Below the pieces are notes generated by a model. That model had not been told where the DNA came from. It did no database searches and saw only the letters and a list, made by a program, of their open reading frames with translations. A DNA stretch of 64,000 nt, from the NCBI RefSeq assembly GCF_000025985.1, contig NC_003228.3:2170001-2234000 (forward strand). Direction: 5' to 3'. Below, piece after piece: positions 1 through 9,494 of the stretch. Position 1 is the first letter of the stretch, and each line of letters starts with the position of its first letter. This DNA is from Bacteroides fragilis NCTC 9343 (lineage in GTDB: Bacteria > Bacteroidota > Bacteroidia > Bacteroidales > Bacteroidaceae). Both the position numbers and the translations under genes were made by a program.

Positions 1-2
1 CG

Positions 3-947
3 GACAGGGTGCCTTTAAGCGTATTCACTTCGTTCAAGGCGGATGTGACTACAAGAGCTACTGCTCAACCATTGCCTGAGGGGAGCAGTATCGGAGTTTT
101 TTTGATAGCAGATGCTAACTATACCCCTCAGAGTAATGTGAAATACACTTGTCAGCCCGATGACGAATGGACGTCAGAGACCTCTGTTTGGGTGGGCGGG
201 GCAAGAGCCGGTCTGTGTGCGTATTATCCGTTTGGTAAAGTTACTTTTTCTGCAGATATACAGACACAGACCACATTAAAAAACCAAGCTTACACGGAGG
301 ATGCGGATTGGTGGTATGCTAAAGACAATGCGGCTGTCACAGTCACTAATCTGTCACCTGAGATAGAATTTTTATTAGAGAAACCTTATTCTCAGCTCTC
401 TTTGGAGATGATTCGTAACGGAAGGTATCCGTTGCAATGTAAAATAACCAATGTACGTATAGAATTGGAAAACGGGGAATCGATGGTTGACACCGGGACG
501 TTCGATATAAAAGACGGGAGCCTGCAAAACACAACGGATGTTACTTCTTATTCATATCCAACCTCCGGACCTATGCATGACACGGGATTGGGGGTAGGAG
601 AAGCGGCGAGAGATACCACTTGTAATTATCTGTTTGTTCCTCAGATTCTCGCGTCCGGGTTGAAACTGACTTTGACCATCGATGAACGTGAGTTCAGTGT
701 GATTGTGCCACAGGCGGATCTTGGCGAGTTGATAGCAGGAAAACGCCACGTAGTCCGATTGGATATCAGAGGGGGAATACCGATTAATATAGTGGAGGTT
801 ACCACGAAAGAGTGGCAATCAACAAGCCTTGATGGTGGTGATGCCACTACTATTAAAGATACAACAGAGATCATTATTGATGGTGGTAAAGTGGGAACAG
901 AAGATTGGGCGTCGGATCCTACAGAAAATGGATCAGGAGCACTGTAA
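3..947 (+). CDS. Fimbrillin-family lipoprotein, type A (5' end outside window)
   Basis: The reading frame is open to the left edge, so the true start and the expected lipoprotein signal peptide lie outside the window; about 314 residues are present. The first visible residues (DRVPLSVFTSF, then TRATAQPLPEGSSIGVFL) match the Mfa-like fimbrillin pattern: a short N-terminal strand, a Thr-Arg-Ala site, then the GSSIGVF strand. The body is beta-rich with a YYPFG strand and a late strand (AGKRHVVRLDI) typical of this family. By family knowledge these are surface pilin-like lipoproteins. It is first in a tightly spaced series of seven fimbrillins (15 bp to the next gene). The gene at 3523 is its closest counterpart in the window. 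A GTG lies at position 9 but is not a convincing start, because it would remove the export signal. Confidence 0.85.
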   Translation, partial: DRVPLSVFTSFKADVTTRATAQPLPEGSSIGVFLIADANYTPQSNVKYTCQPDDEWTSETSVWVGGARAGLCAYYPFGKVTFSADIQTQTTLKNQAYTEDADWWYAKDNAAVTVTNLSPEIEFLLEKPYSQLSLEMIRNGRYPLQCKITNVRIELENGESMVDTGTFDIKDGSLQNTTDVTSYSYPTSGPMHDTGLGVGEAARDTTCNYLFVPQILASGLKLTLTIDEREFSVIVPQADLGELIAGKRHVVRLDIRGGIPINIVEVTTKEWQSTSLDGGDATTIKDTTEIIIDGGKVGTEDWASDPTENGSGAL

Positions 948-962
948 TTTAATATTAAACGT

Positions 963-1889
963 ATGAAGACAAACCTATTATTTTTTATTTGCATCCTATT
1001 TGCATTAGTCTCTTGTGAACAAGAAGATAAGGTATCCGGAGAAAAGACACTGGCTGTAGTGTCCGCTTCTTCTGACGATAGGCCCTCAACACGTGGAATA
1101 ATAAACGATAATACATACGCTTTAGGGGTCTTTCGGACTACTGCCAATACTTATGCGCCTTTATACAATGTGAAGCATATTTATTCGGGAGGAGAGTGGG
1201 GAGCCGATGATGTAATCAAGGTAGATTATCGGAATGCTTCTTTTTTTGCCTATTATCCTTATCATACAGCGACCGGAAATTATGCCGGACTGGCAGGTGG
1301 CACTACCTTGACCCTGCAAGCACAGCTATTCAATGCCGGAGAGGATATTTGCTATGGAGCAGGTGAAGCCTCGGGTGGAGGTCCGGTTAGTGTATACAAT
1401 CCGTTTGTTGAGTTTCTGAATATGAAACATGCGTATGCCCGGTTGAGGTTGACACTGACCCGCGGGGAAAAATTTGATAAGACTAAAAAATGTAATATAC
1501 AGAATATTACTTTCAAATCGAATAATGCCAATTTTTATCTGACACGTAGCCTCGATATCGCTTCCACTGCCGGAGCTACCGGAGGAAGCGCTGTGGCTGC
1601 CGGATATGTTCATAATCCTAACGTTAATATTGCCACCGGTAAAAGTGTGACATACGAGTATATGTTTCCTCCGCAACCACTGGACGGTAGTAAACTGACT
1701 ATTCTTGTCACTGTCGACGGGGTAACTCGGAGTTGTGACATTTCAACGTTAGGCAGTTCTTTGGATTCGGGGAAATATTATGGAGTATCACTGACATTTA
1801 CGGATGTGGGAATCATCCTGTCATCGGCGGTTGTTACTGTCAATAATTTTGGCGGACAAGGAAATACTCAGGTAGATACGGAATTATAA
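963..1889 (+). CDS. Fimbrillin-family lipoprotein, type B (copy 1)
   Basis: This 308-residue protein starts with a clear lipoprotein signal (MKTNLLFFICILFALVSC, Cys18 as lipidation site). It has the Thr-Arg-Gly site (STRGIIND, about residue 49), the LGVFRT strand, YYPYH and a MKHAYARLRL segment near the middle, all typical of Bacteroides Mfa-like fimbrillins. It is expected in the outer membrane or on the surface as a pilin subunit or related adhesin. It shares MKHAYARL, NPNV and PPQ motifs with the genes at 4590 and 7120, so the three are paralogues. It lies 15 bp after the upstream fimbrillin and 18 bp before the next gene, indicating one operon. Confidence 0.87.
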   Translation: MKTNLLFFICILFALVSCEQEDKVSGEKTLAVVSASSDDRPSTRGIINDNTYALGVFRTTANTYAPLYNVKHIYSGGEWGADDVIKVDYRNASFFAYYPYHTATGNYAGLAGGTTLTLQAQLFNAGEDICYGAGEASGGGPVSVYNPFVEFLNMKHAYARLRLTLTRGEKFDKTKKCNIQNITFKSNNANFYLTRSLDIASTAGATGGSAVAAGYVHNPNVNIATGKSVTYEYMFPPQPLDGSKLTILVTVDGVTRSCDISTLGSSLDSGKYYGVSLTFTDVGIILSSAVVTVNNFGGQGNTQVDTEL

Positions 1890-1907
1890 CATAAACGGAG
1901 GATAAAG

Positions 1908-3479
1908 ATGATACAACTGAAAGATAAACTAAAAGTAAATGGCGGAACGAGACGGTACATGGAAATGATTGGTTTAAGCCTGGCATTTTCTCTTTTCGCA
2001 GTGAGTTGCACTCAGGACAGTGATACGTTTTATCCATCGTCTCCGGAGGAGGAACATCCCTCCGTGGATGAAAGCCGGATGATTCCGATACAGTTGAGTG
2101 TGGACGGGGTTGATCAATTTTACGGAGGGGCAGTGACGCGTTCAGGAGAAACTGTTGCCCGCCTGGTACAGCCTTTGGATTCTACTTATGATACCGGATA
2201 TGATGTAGAGACAACAGTGGAATCAATTCCATTAGAGAATATTGTGTCGACCCGTGCCAACTTGGGCAATGTACAGTTTCGTGTGGTGGCTTACAGAACA
2301 GATGCTTCGTCTGCCGATCATTATGCGGGGACAGCTGTTTATAAGACAAATGGTTCGGGAGTCGCAGCTATTGTAGCCAAGACAGCTACTCCTGTCAATA
2401 GTGCCGGACAATGGATATTGGGGCCGGGCACATATACTTTTGTGTGCTATTCTTATGGACTGAATAGCGCACCGGCTATGTTATCCGGTAATTGGTCTGC
2501 AACTGTTTCGCACAATCAGGATTTTATGCTTTGCCGGAAAGAAGAAGTTGTAGTAGCTCCCGATGATAGAGGAGAGTTTACATTGGGAGGAATCAGCTTT
2601 ACGCGTCAGTGCGCTTTGCTCCAACTGGCTGTCACGGCCAATGATTTTACTAATAATACGGTTCAACAATGTGCAGCCACTGTATCCAACCTGAATAGTA
2701 ACAACATAACCTGGAATGCCGGTCAGACAGCCCTTTCAACAGGCGGCACAGGAGGAGCTGTAAACTTTTCCTGGAGCAGCTTGAATGCGGCTACGGTTAA
2801 TAGTAATGTATATAAGGTGCTGCCACAGAGCAGCCGTACGTTAACCATTAAGCTCACGACTTTGCGAATTGGTAATATACAATATAATAACCGTGTGACG
2901 GTGAATGCCTCCGGGCGTCAATTTGCGGCAGGAGGTAATTATAAGATAACTGTTAAGATAACAGGAAACGGTATTACTGTGGGGGGAGCTACGTGGGCAA
3001 AAGGGAATGTTTACAAGAGTGGGAGTAATTTTTATTTTGAGTCCTCACAAAGTGGTTATCACAGTGGTACACAAGGTGGATCTTTTTTCGGCTGGAATAC
3101 TCTCTCTTCCACTAATAACACGTATGGAGGAAGCTCCTTTTCTTCCGATAATGATCCTTGCTATCAGGTTGCTCCCCGAGGAACATGGTGTACTCCGACT
3201 GCCAACCAGTTACAAAATTTGGGAAATAGTGGATATAGGTCTGGATATCTGGATGGTAAGAGGGGAGGATATTTTGGCGGTAATAAGGTTTTTCTGCCCG
3301 CAATGGGAAACAGAGGTAAGAATAATGTAAACTATTGGCCTGAAACGGGGTATTACAGAAGCAGTACGGGTGCCAGTGGTAAGCGTTGCTATTATCTGGA
3401 GTTTAATCAGAGCTATGCTGTTAAGAATAACTATTATTGGTATTGGGACGGATTCCCGATAAGATGCGTCAAAAGATGA
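1908..3479 (+). CDS. Fimbrillin-like lipoprotein with C-terminal FISUMP-type domain, type C (copy 1)
   Basis: This 523-residue protein has a long n-region followed by MIGLSLAFSLFAVSC with Cys34 as lipid site. The start is supported by the purine-rich GGAGGATAAAG just before the ATG; a second Met at residue 18 is possible. The N-terminal two thirds carries a fimbrillin-like beta domain with VTRSGE (about residue 77) and the VQPLDSTYD stretch. From about residue 355 a FISUMP-like domain (Fibrobacter succinogenes major paralogous type) runs to the end: WAKGNVYK, GTWCTPTANQLQNL and the closing FPIRCVKR. FISUMP ends are common on Bacteroidetes adhesins, so a tip or minor pilus role is plausible but inferred. 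Its paralogue is at 5530. Confidence 0.83.
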   Translation: MIQLKDKLKVNGGTRRYMEMIGLSLAFSLFAVSCTQDSDTFYPSSPEEEHPSVDESRMIPIQLSVDGVDQFYGGAVTRSGETVARLVQPLDSTYDTGYDVETTVESIPLENIVSTRANLGNVQFRVVAYRTDASSADHYAGTAVYKTNGSGVAAIVAKTATPVNSAGQWILGPGTYTFVCYSYGLNSAPAMLSGNWSATVSHNQDFMLCRKEEVVVAPDDRGEFTLGGISFTRQCALLQLAVTANDFTNNTVQQCAATVSNLNSNNITWNAGQTALSTGGTGGAVNFSWSSLNAATVNSNVYKVLPQSSRTLTIKLTTLRIGNIQYNNRVTVNASGRQFAAGGNYKITVKITGNGITVGGATWAKGNVYKSGSNFYFESSQSGYHSGTQGGSFFGWNTLSSTNNTYGGSSFSSDNDPCYQVAPRGTWCTPTANQLQNLGNSGYRSGYLDGKRGGYFGGNKVFLPAMGNRGKNNVNYWPETGYYRSSTGASGKRCYYLEFNQSYAVKNNYYWYWDGFPIRCVKR

Positions 3480-3522
3480 AAATTATGAAAATGGTGAAGT
3501 CTAATATCGTAAAAAAAGAATA

Positions 3523-4593
3523 ATGAATAATCTAAATGATCTGATCAGGATTTGGTGTTTGCTACTGATTTTGGTCGCCTGCAACCAAGATGACAATACG
3601 GATGGTATACCCGATTATGCCACCGTACCTTGTGTCATCAATAGCGTGAGTGTAATCGAACCGCATAAGGTCAATACTCGTGCTACGATAGGAGAGGGGG
3701 ATTCTATCGGTGTCTTTTTGACGGATGATGTGGCGGCGAATGGAGCTGGTAGTACCCGAAAATACTCGGACAGGAATAACTGTAAATATACCAAGGTGAC
3801 AGGGAAGTGGACGCCGATTGACGATGAAAACACAGTGTCACTGGCCGAAGGAGTTTTTGCAAACCTATGGGCAGTCTATCCTTATCATGCCGATAAGGAA
3901 AACGGATTGGATTATACGGATCGGACAGCCATCCCTCTAAAGTCAAGACTGTATTCGGCTGCAAAGGATTTGTGCTATGGGAAGGGAACCGGGGCAACCG
4001 ATGAGACCAGTTTTGCTCAGCCTGCAGGAAGTAAAGTTCCTGTAGATATTTCTTTCTTAAATATGGATCATGCTTATAGCTGGGTCGTTTTTCGGATAAA
4101 CAGGCATTTGTATACCAAAGCGGCTAAGTTGTCTAAAGTAAAAGTGTCTAATGTATTGACATATACAACACTGGATATTACAAACGGAACTTATGCCGGC
4201 AATGCATCCACCCCGGAGCCGGGAATCGCTGAGAAAGTGGACGAAACGATTCCGGAACTGGAAACTGATTATGTAGAGGTGGGCTTTCTTATCGTACCTT
4301 GCACATTAGGATCGATCGGAACCATTCTGGGAGTAGCTGACTGTGGCATGAAAGTAGACCTTACAGTGGATGGTGACGTATATACATTGGGGATTCCGCG
4401 TTCTAAATTATCTCAATTGAAAGCCGGGAAAAAATACTTGATTGAGATCACCGTACAAGGAGCGCATGGAATCGTCATTGCTCCGGATGGGGTTTCTACT
4501 ATTGACTGGCCTGCGCCAACCACTGCTTCGGGAGACTTGATAGGTGAGGCTACTATACATACAAATTCTGTTTTAAACTGTTTTTGGTCATGA
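3523..4593 (+). CDS. Fimbrillin-family lipoprotein, type A (copy 2)
   Basis: This 356-residue protein has a lipoprotein signal (MNNLNDLIRIWCLLLILVAC, Cys20). TRATIGEG (about residue 53) and GDSIGVFLTDD form the family hallmark and match the partial gene at the window start (TRATA, GSSIGVFL). It continues with WAVYPYHADKE and FLNMDHAYSWVVFR strands and ends in an ITVQGAHGIVI strand. It opens the second A-B-C cassette and its stop codon overlaps the next start (ATGA at 4590), so the two are translationally coupled. Surface pilin-like role is by family; no biochemical activity is expected. Confidence 0.86.
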   Translation: MNNLNDLIRIWCLLLILVACNQDDNTDGIPDYATVPCVINSVSVIEPHKVNTRATIGEGDSIGVFLTDDVAANGAGSTRKYSDRNNCKYTKVTGKWTPIDDENTVSLAEGVFANLWAVYPYHADKENGLDYTDRTAIPLKSRLYSAAKDLCYGKGTGATDETSFAQPAGSKVPVDISFLNMDHAYSWVVFRINRHLYTKAAKLSKVKVSNVLTYTTLDITNGTYAGNASTPEPGIAEKVDETIPELETDYVEVGFLIVPCTLGSIGTILGVADCGMKVDLTVDGDVYTLGIPRSKLSQLKAGKKYLIEITVQGAHGIVIAPDGVSTIDWPAPTTASGDLIGEATIHTNSVLNCFWS

Positions 4594-5546
4594 AAATTAA
4601 TAGTATGTTTTTTATTGCCATGTGCGGATTGTGTATATCATGCGGGGCAGAGATTACAACGGACACTTCATCCGAAATATTATCCGACAGGCAGATTCCT
4701 ATAGGAATATCGACTGTTGCCGTTCCTGAATACGGTGCGGAGACTACACGTGGGCTGATTGCTAACGCCACTTATCAATTGGGACTGTTTCGTACCGGTG
4801 ACAAAGGTTACCCTCCTCAGTATGATGCGCCTTATACGTATACAGCAACCGGATGGACGGCTTCTACAGAAGTGAAGGTGGATCATCGAGAGGTGAGTTT
4901 GTATGCTTATTATCCTTATCAATCCGTTTCCTTTGTAGACAATACGACAACAGCCGTCCTGAATGCGCAACTTTACAGTGCGGATAAAGATATGTGCTAT
5001 GGGAAGGGGATACCTGTGGGGAGTGCAAGCATGATCAATAATGATGCTCCGGAAGTGGAGTTTACAGCTATGAAACACGCTTATGCCCGGCTCAAACTGA
5101 CATTGCTGCGTGGAACGAATTATGATAAGAGTAAGGCATGTAATATAAAGAATATTACTTTAAAATCTAATAATACCGATTTTTATCCGCAACGTCATTT
5201 GGATATCACCACGGCAGCCGGTGCAACCGAAGGAACTGCCGTGACAACAGGTTATGTTTATAATCCGAATGTGAGTATAGCGATTGGGGGGCAATCGAGC
5301 TATGACTTCTTGTTGCCTCCGCAGCCACTTGCCGGCAATACATTAACAGTTCTTGTGACGGTGGACGACGAAGTGCGTTTTTTGAATATTGCGGGATTGG
5401 GCAGTTCGTTGGATGCCGGGTCGTACTACAATGTATCTCTGACGATTACAGATATACAGATGGTACTTACGGATGCTTTGACAGTGAATGATTACGGGAC
5501 TCAAGGGAATACTAATTTTGATTATAAATATGAGATGCACAATTGA
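4590..5546 (+). CDS. Fimbrillin-family lipoprotein, type B (copy 2)
   Basis: This 318-residue protein begins at the ATG that overlaps the previous stop (ATGA); a TTG two codons upstream is less likely. The signal peptide MKINSMFFIAMCGLCISC gives Cys18 as lipid site. The TTRGLIANATYQLGLFRTG segment and MKHAYARLKLTLLRG closely match the genes at 963 and 7120. Shared blocks run to the C-terminus (GSSLDAGSYYNVSLTITD). It is a surface fimbrillin subunit by family. The next gene's probable start lies inside its 3' end (5530), so coupling continues. Confidence 0.87.
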   Translation: MKINSMFFIAMCGLCISCGAEITTDTSSEILSDRQIPIGISTVAVPEYGAETTRGLIANATYQLGLFRTGDKGYPPQYDAPYTYTATGWTASTEVKVDHREVSLYAYYPYQSVSFVDNTTTAVLNAQLYSADKDMCYGKGIPVGSASMINNDAPEVEFTAMKHAYARLKLTLLRGTNYDKSKACNIKNITLKSNNTDFYPQRHLDITTAAGATEGTAVTTGYVYNPNVSIAIGGQSSYDFLLPPQPLAGNTLTVLVTVDDEVRFLNIAGLGSSLDAGSYYNVSLTITDIQMVLTDALTVNDYGTQGNTNFDYKYEMHN

Positions 5547-7119
5547 CAGGACGCAAACGGGAATACTTAAAAGTATGATTCGCCTAATGGCTTGTTCATG
5601 TTCTTTGTTCTTGATTTTGCTTACAGTGACAGGGTGTGACAGGGAGGAAGATGAAAGATTTCCTTCGGGACATCATGATCCGATAGAAGGAGATGGGGAG
5701 ATGGTGCCTATCAACGTAAAAGTGGATGGGGTAGATGAGTTTCCGGGTGGTGCGGTTACCCGTTCCGGAGAGATTTTGACAAAGATAGTGCAGCCTTTGG
5801 ACAGTACTTATGATTCGGGCTATGATGTAGAAACGACAATTGAATCTTTACTTCCCGTTAATCCGGTACAGACGCGTGGCAATATGGCCAATATGCAGTT
5901 TCGGGTTGTAGCTTATAAAAACAATTCCATAACGGCTGCTAATTATGCGGGTACAGCGGTTTATAGTACCAATGCTTCCGGTATTGCCTCGATTGTAGCG
6001 AATACAGCCACTCCCGCAGCTGTTTCCGGACAGTGGGTGTTAAGGCCCGGGACGTATGCGTTTGTCTTCTATTCATACGGAACCAATTCTGCTCCGGCTG
6101 CTTTGTCCGGTAATTGGTCGACGACAGTGACGCATAACCAGGATTTCATGTTGTGTCAGAAGACCGGGGTAGATGTAAAGGCCGATGCAAGCGGGCAATG
6201 CCTGTTGAGCGGCATTAGTTTTTCAAGGCAGTGTGCCCAACTTCAGTTGTGTGTAGTGGCTAAAGAGTTTAATAATAATACGGTTCAGCAGTGTGCGGCA
6301 ACTATCTCGGGACTTAGCAACAGCCCTGTGACCTGGAATGCGAGCCAGACAACTCTTCCTGTAACGGGGACAAGCGGGACATTGAACGTGGCATGGACTA
6401 ATCCGAATGCTACCACGGTGAATAGTAATGTGTATAAGGTGCTTCCTCAAACCAACCGTACGCTTACGATTAAGTTTACTACTTTAAAAATCGGTAACGG
6501 ACAAATGAATAACGCTATTACGGTTAGTGCTACAAGCCGTATATTCAGTGCAGCCGGTAATTATAAGATAACGGTTAGCATTGTGCCAAATTATATTTCA
6601 GTGAGGAGCTATAAATGGGCAAGGGGAAATCTTTATAAAAGCGGATCTAATTTCTACTTTGAGGCTTCTCAGTCAAATTATCATGGTGGTGCGACAGAAG
6701 GAGGATTCATCGGATGGAATACTCTTGATATCGGTGTAGGTAAATATAATAGTGGGAATTATTCTACGGCCAATGACCCCTGTTATCAAGTAGTCCCTCC
6801 CGGTACTTGGGAAACACCTTCTGATGGACAACTACAAGATCTGATTAATGCGGGAGTTACCTATAGCGGCTCTCCTAAAGGTTTTTGGTTCGGAGGGAAC
6901 AATGGGGTATTCCTGCTTGCTTTGGGAAGCCGGGATCAGTCCTCTACTACAATAAACAATACTATATCGAAAAACGGAGCTTGGGCTTTTTATTGGTCCC
7001 GGACTCCTTCCGGAAAAACAGCCAAAGGGCTTAATGCTATGCAAGGTAATAATAGTGCCGGTATAGACAACAGTTGGGCGCGGCCTGATGGCAGAACGAT
7101 AAGATGTGTTAAACGATAA
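5530..7119 (+). CDS. Fimbrillin-like lipoprotein with C-terminal FISUMP-type domain, type C (copy 2)
   Basis: The call assumes the ATG at 5530, which overlaps the preceding gene by 17 bp and gives 529 residues. The ATG at 5575 (MIRLMACSCSLFLILLTVTGC) is an equally reasonable start. The longer n-region resembles the paralogue at 1908. The lipid Cys follows LLTVTG. VTRSGE and VQPLDSTYD repeat the paralogue almost word for word. The C-terminal FISUMP-like domain has WARGNLYKSGSNFYFE, GTWETPSDGQLQDL and the closing TIRCVKR. Identity to the 1908 product is high through the N-terminal half and lower in the last 150 residues, as expected if the C-terminal domain makes the specific contact. Confidence 0.83.
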   Translation: MRCTIDRTQTGILKSMIRLMACSCSLFLILLTVTGCDREEDERFPSGHHDPIEGDGEMVPINVKVDGVDEFPGGAVTRSGEILTKIVQPLDSTYDSGYDVETTIESLLPVNPVQTRGNMANMQFRVVAYKNNSITAANYAGTAVYSTNASGIASIVANTATPAAVSGQWVLRPGTYAFVFYSYGTNSAPAALSGNWSTTVTHNQDFMLCQKTGVDVKADASGQCLLSGISFSRQCAQLQLCVVAKEFNNNTVQQCAATISGLSNSPVTWNASQTTLPVTGTSGTLNVAWTNPNATTVNSNVYKVLPQTNRTLTIKFTTLKIGNGQMNNAITVSATSRIFSAAGNYKITVSIVPNYISVRSYKWARGNLYKSGSNFYFEASQSNYHGGATEGGFIGWNTLDIGVGKYNSGNYSTANDPCYQVVPPGTWETPSDGQLQDLINAGVTYSGSPKGFWFGGNNGVFLLALGSRDQSSTTINNTISKNGAWAFYWSRTPSGKTAKGLNAMQGNNSAGIDNSWARPDGRTIRCVKR

Positions 7120-8079
7120 ATGGTATATTCTATGAAACAGGTATTAGAATGTTGTTTGCTTTCATTAAGTCTATTCCTCTTTTTCTCTTGCGGGAAGGAG
7201 GAAGAAGGACCTATCCCAACCGATAGACAAGTGCCTATCGGGGTTATGGAAGCTTCTTTGAGTACGAGAGTGTCCACACGCGGAGTCATCAATACTGATA
7301 TTTATAAATTGGGTATTTTCCGTACGAACGCTAATGGATATCCACCTCAGTATGATGCTCCCTATAGTTACGACGGTGCAGCCGGTTGGACGGCTACTAC
7401 AGAAATACTGGTGGATCACCGTTCGGCGAGCCTGTACGCATATTATCCTTATCAGTCTGTATCATTTGCCGATAACACTACGAAGGCGATTTTGGTTGCC
7501 CAAATTTATGATGCAGCTAAAGATATGTGTTACGGTAGCGCTACGTCTGCAGATGGATCAGGCATGATAAATAATGATCATAAAGGAGTGCGATTTATTG
7601 ATATGAAACATGCGTATGCCCGATTGAAACTTACATTTGTCCGGGGGACGAATGTGATGTCAGGCCGTAAATGTAAAATCGAAAACATAGTGTTGAAGAA
7701 TAATTCAACCAATTTTTATCTTCAGCGGCAAGTCGATATAACTACCGGCACGATTACCGAAGGGACCCCTGCGGCGGAGGGATATGTACACAATCCGAAT
7801 GTAGAAATTGCATCCGGGAACCAAGTTTATGAATATTTACTTCCTCCGCAATCTTTGACTGATAATAAATTGACCATTTCGGTAACGGTAGATGGTGAAG
7901 TCCGTACGGTCACGGTTACTGCGTTTGGCGGTACATTGAATGCAGGAGGATACTATCATGTTACATTGACAATCAATGATGTGCAGATTGTTCCGAGTGC
8001 GGGTGTAACCGACAACGGGTATACGTCGGGGGATGATCCGAAGAATCCCATTCAGAATAATACTCCAAGTGTGGTTTAA
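7120..8079 (+). CDS. Fimbrillin-family lipoprotein, type B (copy 3)
   Basis: The ATG directly follows the previous stop (TAAATG). The 319-residue product has a lipoprotein signal (MKQVLECCLLSLSLFLFFSC when counted from the second Met), the STRGVINTD site, LGIFRTNANGYPPQYDAPY and MKHAYARLKLTFVRG. It is the third copy of the B type and closest to the gene at 4590 (both have YPPQYDAPY and the YYPYQSVSF strand). There is no A or C partner after it, so the third cassette is incomplete. It ends the fimbrillin series; a 94-bp gap follows before the OmpA-like gene. Confidence 0.87.
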   Translation: MVYSMKQVLECCLLSLSLFLFFSCGKEEEGPIPTDRQVPIGVMEASLSTRVSTRGVINTDIYKLGIFRTNANGYPPQYDAPYSYDGAAGWTATTEILVDHRSASLYAYYPYQSVSFADNTTKAILVAQIYDAAKDMCYGSATSADGSGMINNDHKGVRFIDMKHAYARLKLTFVRGTNVMSGRKCKIENIVLKNNSTNFYLQRQVDITTGTITEGTPAAEGYVHNPNVEIASGNQVYEYLLPPQSLTDNKLTISVTVDGEVRTVTVTAFGGTLNAGGYYHVTLTINDVQIVPSAGVTDNGYTSGDDPKNPIQNNTPSVV

Positions 8080-8173
8080 AATGACTGATAATAAATGATA
8101 GGAGAGGCTCGCTAAGTGTGAGGTTTATACGGGCTATCCACACCTTTTAATAAATTGATTTTAGATAGATAAG

Positions 8174-9358
8174 ATGAAAAGAGAACTGAGCATGGTCTTG
8201 TGTCTGCTGTTGCTTCCGGGCATGGCAGGAGCGGGGACCGGTGCCGACTCGCCGGAAAAAAAAGCGGCGTCGGCAGTGAACAACAAACGAAACGTACGAC
8301 AGAAAATAACCCCGGTGGGTACTCGAAAGTCTACCTCGGTACGCCCTTTGTCCGTATGCGAGGTGAAAGTTGACCTGCCTACGGACAGCATGCTGCTCTC
8401 GTGGGTAGGCTTTTTGTCGCCTTCGGCTACGGAGGCACCGAAGGTTGAGGAGGTGCGGCAGACTGTGAGTGGCAGCATCGTGCTGGATTACAGTCGTGGG
8501 CAGAAGACGAAGTATGATGAGCGTAACTTTGTAGAAGCTGTTTACAAACTTTTGGCTGTGACACGTCCGCTTAGAGAAACACCGGGTGTGAGTCTGGAAG
8601 GTATTCGTTTGACAGGTTATACGGCTCCGGACGGTGACTATCGGGCGAACGAACGTCTGGGTTTACAACGAGCACTGGCATTGAAAGATTATATTCGGCG
8701 GGAGAAAAGCTTCGGCACAGTGCCTTTTGAGGTGAACTGGATAGCGGAGGATTGGAAAGGATTGACCGATCTGATAGTTGGGTCGGAGATGGCATTCAAA
8801 GAGTCCGTACTCGATATTATCCGTACAGTGGATGTAGTGGATGGTCGTGAACGAATGCTGATGGATTTGGCCGGTGGGACTGCCTACCACTATTTGTCGT
8901 CGGCTTTTTTCGGGAGGTTACGTCGCATTGAGTACGAGGTAACCTACGTGGACGGAAGCATCGCGACACAGCCGTCGATAGGCATGACAGAAGGGGTGTC
9001 GGTTGTTACTTCGGGCAAACTGGAAGCATTCTCGGTGGCGGACTTCTGCCGCTTGGCAGAAGCACATGCCGTAGGTTCGGCTGAATTCAATGACTTGATG
9101 GACTTGGCGGGGCGTCTTTATCCGGATAGTCCGGTGGCATGCATCAACGCTGCCGGAGTAGCCTTGTTGCGCCGCGATACGGAGCGTGCCCGGAAATATC
9201 TGCAACGCTTTGCCACCCTGCCTGAAGCCGGGTGTAACATGGGTATTCTTTGCCTGCTTGAAGGTGACCGGGGAAAGGCGGAAGTCTACCTGAGCTTGGC
9301 ACAGGCGGGAGGAAGTGTGCCGGCAGGAAGGGCACTGCGCTTCCTGCAAAGTAAGTAA
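8174..9358 (+). CDS. OmpA-like periplasmic/outer-membrane protein of fimbrial cluster (DUF3868-type)
   Basis: This 394-residue protein has a Sec signal peptide (LCLLLLPGMAGAG). A central OmpA-like peptidoglycan-binding domain spans about residues 95-250 with SLEGIRLTGYTAPDGDY and NERLGLQRALALKDYI, matching the conserved helix and loop of OmpA_C proteins. The last 100 residues contain helical TPR-like pairs (AEAHAVGSAEFNDL, ALLRRDTERARKYL, GDRGKAEVYLSLA). Proteins of this layout occur next to Bacteroidetes fimbrillin genes and are thought to anchor or assemble the fibre at the cell wall; that role is inferred from context here. A 94-bp gap separates it from the fimbrillin genes and no strong promoter is visible in it. 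Confidence 0.75.
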   Translation: MKRELSMVLCLLLLPGMAGAGTGADSPEKKAASAVNNKRNVRQKITPVGTRKSTSVRPLSVCEVKVDLPTDSMLLSWVGFLSPSATEAPKVEEVRQTVSGSIVLDYSRGQKTKYDERNFVEAVYKLLAVTRPLRETPGVSLEGIRLTGYTAPDGDYRANERLGLQRALALKDYIRREKSFGTVPFEVNWIAEDWKGLTDLIVGSEMAFKESVLDIIRTVDVVDGRERMLMDLAGGTAYHYLSSAFFGRLRRIEYEVTYVDGSIATQPSIGMTEGVSVVTSGKLEAFSVADFCRLAEAHAVGSAEFNDLMDLAGRLYPDSPVACINAAGVALLRRDTERARKYLQRFATLPEAGCNMGILCLLEGDRGKAEVYLSLAQAGGSVPAGRALRFLQSK

Positions 9359-9361
9359 AGG

Positions 9362-9461
9362 TTCACCGCAGAATACACAGATTCACATGGATTCGTTTTT
9401 TTCTCTCCGTGTGGTTTCGCTAAATAAAGGATAATAAAGAATCGGTGTAAACTGTGGTGAA
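9362..9461. repeat. Intergenic imperfect palindrome, copy 1
   Basis: The ends TTCACCGCAG (9362-9371) and CTGTGGTGAA (9452-9461) are inverted with one mismatch, and the interior has weaker pairing (CACATGG against CCGTGTGG). The same TTCACCACAG...CTGTGGTGAA frame recurs near 17190, 32251 and 35364. It sits between the OmpA-like gene and the next CDS. Confidence 0.6.
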
Positions 9462-9494
9462 AATCAAAATGGAAAACACAAACTGACGAAAGTT

